From a bacterium (GTDB taxonomy: Bacteria; Cyanobacteriota; Vampirovibrionia; Gastranaerophilales; Gastranaerophilaceae): a DNA stretch of 64,000 bases. The notes beneath the pieces were generated by a model. It was not told where the DNA came from. It made no database searches and worked only from the letters and a program-made list of their open reading frames with translations. Of this stretch, positions 60,380 through 64,000 are shown one piece after another (the first letter of the stretch is position 1; each line of letters begins with the position of its first letter). The position numbers and the translations under genes were made by a program. The DNA is taken from positions 62,001-126,000 of the forward strand of contig JAGAJM010000006.1 in the NCBI GenBank assembly GCA_017626055.1. The letters run 5' to 3'.

Positions 60380-61183
60380 ATGAAAAGTGTTAAAGTTCAA
60401 TGTCCTGCAAAAATAAATTTGGACTTGAAAGTTATAAATAAGAGAGAAGATGGGTTTCATAATATTGAAAGTATTATGCAAACAATTAGTTTATATGATT
60501 ATTTGACAATTTCAATAACAAGTTCATCTCATACAAGTATTTTATTATCTGGGACTAGCGATGAAATTCCTTATGATGAACGAAATTTGGTTTATAAAGC
60601 TGCCAAGTTGTTTCTAGATTCAGTAAATGTTGAAAATGTTGCTATTAATATATATATAGAAAAGAATATTCCAATAGCCGCAGGTTTGGCTGGTGGAAGC
60701 ACAGATGCTGCGGGGACTCTATTTGGCTTGAATAAACTATTTAAGGGTATTTTGTCAGAGGAAAAACTACATCAATTGTGTGCAAAATTGGGTTCAGATC
60801 TGAATGTATGTTTAATGGGAGGACGAATTCAGACATCTGGCAGAGGGGAAAATGTAGCAAAGTTGCCATTTAAAGAATTTAATGTAAATCTAATTAAACC
60901 TATAAACTTGGGAATTTCTGCAAAAGAGGCATATACAAAGTTTTCACACAAGTTTAGTAACAAAATTGATATCGAAAACAGAAATAGTTATGTGAATGAT
61001 TTAGAATGGGCTATAATTAACGATTATAGTGAGTTACAGTATATTAAAACTAACTATAACCATGCAATAATGACAGGTTCGGGGTCAACATATTACTCAA
61101 CAGTAGATGAATTCAGTGCTGAGGATGGTTTTTGGGTTAAAAATGGACTAAAATCAACTGATTTTGGCGTAAAAATAGTGTAA
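60380..61183 (+). CDS. ispE: 4-diphosphocytidyl-2-C-methyl-D-erythritol kinase
   Basis: A GHMP kinase of the MEP isoprenoid pathway. 267 residues: CPAKINLDLKVINKREDGFH, the ATP loop IPIAAGLAGGSTDAAGTL, and MTGSGSTYYS. It is slightly short at the C-terminus compared with ~280-300. It is translated after rsmA with a 1-nt gap, a common pair. Confidence 0.94.
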   Translation: MKSVKVQCPAKINLDLKVINKREDGFHNIESIMQTISLYDYLTISITSSSHTSILLSGTSDEIPYDERNLVYKAAKLFLDSVNVENVAINIYIEKNIPIAAGLAGGSTDAAGTLFGLNKLFKGILSEEKLHQLCAKLGSDLNVCLMGGRIQTSGRGENVAKLPFKEFNVNLIKPINLGISAKEAYTKFSHKFSNKIDIENRNSYVNDLEWAIINDYSELQYIKTNYNHAIMTGSGSTYYSTVDEFSAEDGFWVKNGLKSTDFGVKIV

Positions 61184-61201
61184 TTGTGAATAAATGTAAA
61201 C

Positions 61202-61231
61202 GGCTATAATTCAAGTATAGCCTTATTTTTT
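61202..61231 (+). terminator. Terminator of rsmA-ispE
   Basis: GGCTAT-AATTCAAGT-ATAGCC (61202-61222), then TTATTTTTT. Confidence 0.8.
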
Positions 61232-61262
61232 AAAATTTATTATAATTCTGTTCATATATATT

Positions 61263-61290
61263 TAAAGTTTCTGCTCATGGTTGCCGACAT
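61263..61290 (+). promoter_or_regulatory. Second sigma-28-like promoter
   Basis: TAAAGTTT (61263-61270), 12 nt, GCCGACAT (61283-61290). Spacing is one more than ideal. It is the start of a ~270-nt leader before the large gene at 61564, whose 61232-61563 upstream region holds no long gene. Confidence 0.5.
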
Positions 61291-61340
61291 GGTACATAGT
61301 AAAGGTTAACTGTGCATGTTTTGTGTAGAAAGGACAGCAA

Positions 61341-61376
61341 ATGTTTTACAAAACCACAAGAGGCAAACCAGGTTAA
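61341..61376 (+). CDS. Possible 11-residue leader peptide
   Basis: ATG 61341 is preceded by a good SD (AAAGGA, 6 nt away) and encodes MFYKTTRGKPG, then stop. It lies 30-60 nt after the sigma-28-like promoter and 190 nt before the next gene. It may be a short leader frame with a regulatory role, or a chance frame; no repeat of one amino acid is seen. Confidence 0.35.
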   Translation: MFYKTTRGKPG

Positions 61377-61563
61377 AAAGGTCCAAAAAACTTAGTTTCT
61401 TAACATTTCTTAATGAGCTGTAATGCAGTTATATATAGAAAGTAAATACTAAGTATATACAAAGTAAATATTTTTTGGCAATTTTAAGGATTCAAAAAAC
61501 GTTTATTAATTCATAGTGAAATATAATACAAGTTTTCTATAAGAAAAGAAAGGACACAAGAAA

Positions 61564-63750
61564 ATGAGTGGCGAAGTGAACAAAGTTAGCATTGCTCAAT
61601 TGCAATCACGAATTTTGGAGCTTAAAGGACAAAATACTCCTGAAGCACGTGCCGAAATTCAAAAATGCTTAACACAAATTGGCGATTTGCTAAAAGGTGC
61701 TGGTAAAGTTGAAACTGCTGGTGGTGAATTGAACATTTCAGAAGAAATGGGTTTCCACCAAAACAACAAAATTGCTAATGATGAAGTCCAAGCACAAATG
61801 GGTGAGTATAGCCGTGATGGTGCGGGCTCCAAAGATGCTGCTAAAACTCGAATTAGAGAAGAGTTTGGCGAAGGTGCATTAGATGATGCAGCTTACAAAG
61901 CTAAGAAAGAAGAATTGAAAGCAGCTGAAAAAGAATTAAAAGAATTAGAAAAACAAGAAAAGAAAATTAAATACGACAAAAACAATCCAGATGCGTTTAA
62001 TGAGGCGCAAGCTGAAATTCAACCAAAATTAGCTGAACAACGTAAGAAAGTTGCTCAACTTCAAGATGAAATGGTTGACATTGAAGTAGCTAGATATGGT
62101 GATAGCAATAAATTTGCTAAGAAATTTGAAAAAGCTGCACACAAAAACTACGAACAGTATGAAGAAACACAAGAAGTTCAATATGCATTCTTAGATAAGA
62201 AAGAGGCAGAAGCGTTTGAGGCAGAAAATCCAGATGCAAAAGGCAAAACTACTGTTGTAAGTAATGATGATATGGAAGCGTTAACTAAGTTGTACAACGA
62301 AGGTAAAGCTAAAATTGCTGAAGCTGAAGCAACAGGTGATGAAGCTAAGATCGCAGAAGCTCAAGAACGTTACGGCGATTATGTAAATATCTTTGGTACA
62401 AAAGAGGATGGTTCTGTTGATTGGACTAAGATTAACGTAAGAACTGTTCAAGATATTTTAGTTGATAAATCTGGTGGTGACCAAAACTTCAACTTAGATG
62501 AAGTTGGTCCATTAGCAGAAGCATTGAATATGAAGAAAAGCGAAGTAAAACACTTAGCTAAGACATTTGGTTTCGGCAGAGAAAGTGCTATTCCATCTAA
62601 GTTGAAAGCTGCAGGTATCGCAGCTGCTGGTGCAGCTTTAGGTAGCTTGTTTACAGGTTCATTGAAAGCAACAGATTCAGCTTATGCACAAGGTGAAACT
62701 GTATTTGGTGAATTCCACGATATCGCTTCAAATGGTGAAGAATTCTTCCATTACTACGAAGCTAAGGGTGGCGAAGCTGCCGCTGAAGCTGTGGCAAAAG
62801 TATCTCCTTGGGCACTTGCAGCCGCTCCAGTATTGGCTGGTGTTACAGCATTCTTATTAACTAAAGGTACAACTGAAGATTCGTTCAATGGTGCTAACGT
62901 TGAAGCTGTCTTAAAAGATATTCAAGTAGCTGATAAAGAAGTACAACCAGTACTTAAACAAATTAGAGATATGGAACTTACTGGCGATAAGAAAACTGAT
63001 GATTTAATTAAAGCTGCAGTTATTAAAGCTTCTCTAGGTGAAGATACTAAGACTGCTAACTTAGAAGAATTGTCAAGAGTTTATATCGACTTGAAAGATA
63101 CTAAGAAAAAGATTGCTGAAATTGAAGGCGAACTTAAACCAGAAGAAACAACAGAAACAGTTCCAACTGGTCCAACAGGCCCAACAGGTCCAACTGAACC
63201 AACAGGCCCAACAGGTCCAACTGAACCAACAGGCCCAGCTCTTGACTTAGATGTTGTTCAAGACCCTGATGTTGAAGTTCGTACAGAGTTACCACGTTTG
63301 AAATATCGTGAAGGTACTTGGTACACATCTCACGCATATATTGCAGCTGATGGTTCAGAATTGACACCAGCAGAAAGAAAACAAGTAAAACGTTTATTAG
63401 AACAAGAAGCAAACAGAATTGCATTCGTTGACACTAATAACGACGGTAAAGCAAACTATCGTGATAAAAAAGTTTCATTACCAACTGAATTAGAATTACC
63501 AAATGGTAAAAAAGTTAAAGTTGCAGATGATGCGTACGATAGAATTATGAAATTACCTGCAACACAAGGTGACAAAGTCGTGAACCCAAAATATGGTGTA
63601 CACGTTGCTAAAATCAATGGTAAGTGGCACGTAATTGACCCAGCTCAAAATAACAAACGTGTTGCTGGACCATTTGATACAGAAGCTCAAGCTAGAGCAG
63701 AAGAAGCTAGACTTGAAGCTGAAGCAAAAAAACCAAAAGAAACTGAATAA
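61564..63750 (+). CDS. Large multi-part hypothetical protein with PTGP repeats
   Basis: 728 residues, no family recognised as a whole. The N-terminal half is helical and charged with K/E coiled coil (KELKELEKQEKKIKYDKN). Two small-residue hydrophobic segments sit at ~348-372 and ~412-437. Residues ~533-558 are PTGP/TEP repeats from 27-nt DNA repeats. Residues ~622-634 form an EF-hand-like loop, DTNNDGKANYRD. The C-terminal ~50 residues (YGVHVAKINGKWHVIDPAQN, then GPFDTEAQARAEEARLEAEA) recall a SPOR-like tail. SD AAAGGA. It is probably surface-linked or regulated with motility. Confidence 0.78.
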   Translation: MSGEVNKVSIAQLQSRILELKGQNTPEARAEIQKCLTQIGDLLKGAGKVETAGGELNISEEMGFHQNNKIANDEVQAQMGEYSRDGAGSKDAAKTRIREEFGEGALDDAAYKAKKEELKAAEKELKELEKQEKKIKYDKNNPDAFNEAQAEIQPKLAEQRKKVAQLQDEMVDIEVARYGDSNKFAKKFEKAAHKNYEQYEETQEVQYAFLDKKEAEAFEAENPDAKGKTTVVSNDDMEALTKLYNEGKAKIAEAEATGDEAKIAEAQERYGDYVNIFGTKEDGSVDWTKINVRTVQDILVDKSGGDQNFNLDEVGPLAEALNMKKSEVKHLAKTFGFGRESAIPSKLKAAGIAAAGAALGSLFTGSLKATDSAYAQGETVFGEFHDIASNGEEFFHYYEAKGGEAAAEAVAKVSPWALAAAPVLAGVTAFLLTKGTTEDSFNGANVEAVLKDIQVADKEVQPVLKQIRDMELTGDKKTDDLIKAAVIKASLGEDTKTANLEELSRVYIDLKDTKKKIAEIEGELKPEETTETVPTGPTGPTGPTEPTGPTGPTEPTGPALDLDVVQDPDVEVRTELPRLKYREGTWYTSHAYIAADGSELTPAERKQVKRLLEQEANRIAFVDTNNDGKANYRDKKVSLPTELELPNGKKVKVADDAYDRIMKLPATQGDKVVNPKYGVHVAKINGKWHVIDPAQNNKRVAGPFDTEAQARAEEARLEAEAKKPKETE

Positions 63751-63772
63751 TTCTAATGGTTACATAAGTGAG

Positions 63773-63805
63773 CGGCGGACTTTTAAGTCCGCCGTTTCTT
63801 TTTGT
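63773..63805 (+). terminator. Strong intrinsic terminator
   Basis: CGGCGGACTT-TT-AAGTCCGCCG (63773-63794) followed by TTTCTTTTTG. Confidence 0.93.
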
Positions 63806-63807
63806 TC

Positions 63808-63836
63808 TTGCAAGTGTTTAGAAAATTTGCTAAACT
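63808..63836 (+). promoter_or_regulatory. Leaderless promoter of the TrmB-like gene
   Basis: TTGCAA (63808-63813), 17 nt, TAAACT (63831-63836), 6 nt, ATG 63843. Confidence 0.6.
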
Positions 63837-63842
63837 CATCTT

Positions 63843-64000
63843 ATGGATAATTTGATTGAAAAACTTAAAGAACTTGGGTTTAATTCATACGAAGCAAAGG
63901 TTTATCTTGCGTTGCTGAAAAAATGTCCAGCAACTGGATATGAAATTTCTCAGCTTTCTGATGTCCCTCAATCTCGAGCTTATGATGCGTTAAAATCTTT
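63843..64000 (+). CDS. TrmB-family transcriptional regulator (start only)
   Basis: The first 52 residues of a gene cut by the window edge. LIEKLKELGFNSYEAKVYLA, then ATGYEISQLSDVPQSRAYDA, matches the winged-helix start of TrmB-like regulators, known for sugar-responsive control. The mRNA is probably leaderless. The ligand-binding part is outside the window. Confidence 0.8.
   Translation, partial: MDNLIEKLKELGFNSYEAKVYLALLKKCPATGYEISQLSDVPQSRAYDALKS

Noticed and set aside
63134-63424. Leucine-rich minus-strand frame opposite the PTGP repeats
   Set aside because: It is the complement of a repetitive coding region and has no SD or homology.

Overview
The window is AT-rich DNA from a diderm (outer-membrane) bacterium. 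lpxA, an OmpH/Skp-like chaperone, a GT9 glycosyltransferase, a class A penicillin-binding protein and dapF all point that way. The tandem pilin-like genes with the leader FTLAEVLITLGIIGVVAAMT, several Q/N-rich clade-type proteins, the ribosomal gene order (rpsM-rpsK-rpsD-rpoA-rplQ-truA-rplM-rpsI) and the absence of photosynthesis genes fit a non-photosynthetic cyanobacterial relative (Vampirovibrionia/Melainabacteria, probably Gastranaerophilales). That placement is inference from gene content, not a database match.

Layout. 0-12.6 kb: end of topA, aroE with a long disordered N-terminus, bioB, a nitrilase-family hydrolase, the rpsF-ssb-rpsR operon, dapF, a GT9 transferase with PBP1A, an FAD dehydrogenase and small proteins. 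13-15.6 kb: a tightly overlapping bioF-bioG-bioC operon; with bioB and bioY elsewhere in the window, biotin supply is a recurring theme. 15.7-23.7 kb: small clade-type genes, prmC, a split chromate transporter, HEAT-repeat proteins and two paralogous exported proteins. 23.8-25.4 kb: a toxin-like gene with a consensus promoter and a hairpin over its Shine-Dalgarno (SD) site. 25.5-32.2 kb: OmpH, lipA, tgt, ndk, a cytosolic 5'-nucleotidase-like enzyme and uvrC without its C-terminal helix-hairpin-helix domain. 32.3-37.1 kb: a minus-strand cluster rimI-bioY-(ZorA/MotA-like)-(ZorB/MotB-like)-UPF0210 plus a hypothetical. 37.4-42.8 kb: infA-rpmJ-rpsM-rpsK-rpsD-rpoA-rplQ-truA-rplM-rpsI. 42.8-48.9 kb: accessory stretch with a DUF559 gene between two copies of a palindromic element, an XRE regulator divergent from tandem pilins, and two proteins sharing an unusual N-terminus. 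48.9-64 kb: aminopeptidase, lpxA, Fe-ADH, glutamate symporter, ileS, dnaB, gshA, rsmA-ispE, a large exported-looking protein and the start of a TrmB-type regulator.

Regulation is unusually readable. At least ten genes have a -10 hexamer only 6-7 nt before the start codon and no SD, which predicts leaderless mRNAs. Two genes carry sigma-28-like promoters (TAAAGTTT-N11/12-GCCGA). Three or more clade-type genes share a GCAATTTTT-N14-TTTAT upstream motif. Several palindromes look like operators.

The best leads for something undescribed are the MITE-flanked DUF559 element (42834-43429), the orphan ZorAB-like motor pair (34257-35893), the toxin-like gene with SD-sequestering leader (23821-25385), and the leaderless and sigma-28-like promoter sets. 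No tRNA, rRNA, CRISPR array, transposase or complete prophage was recognised.
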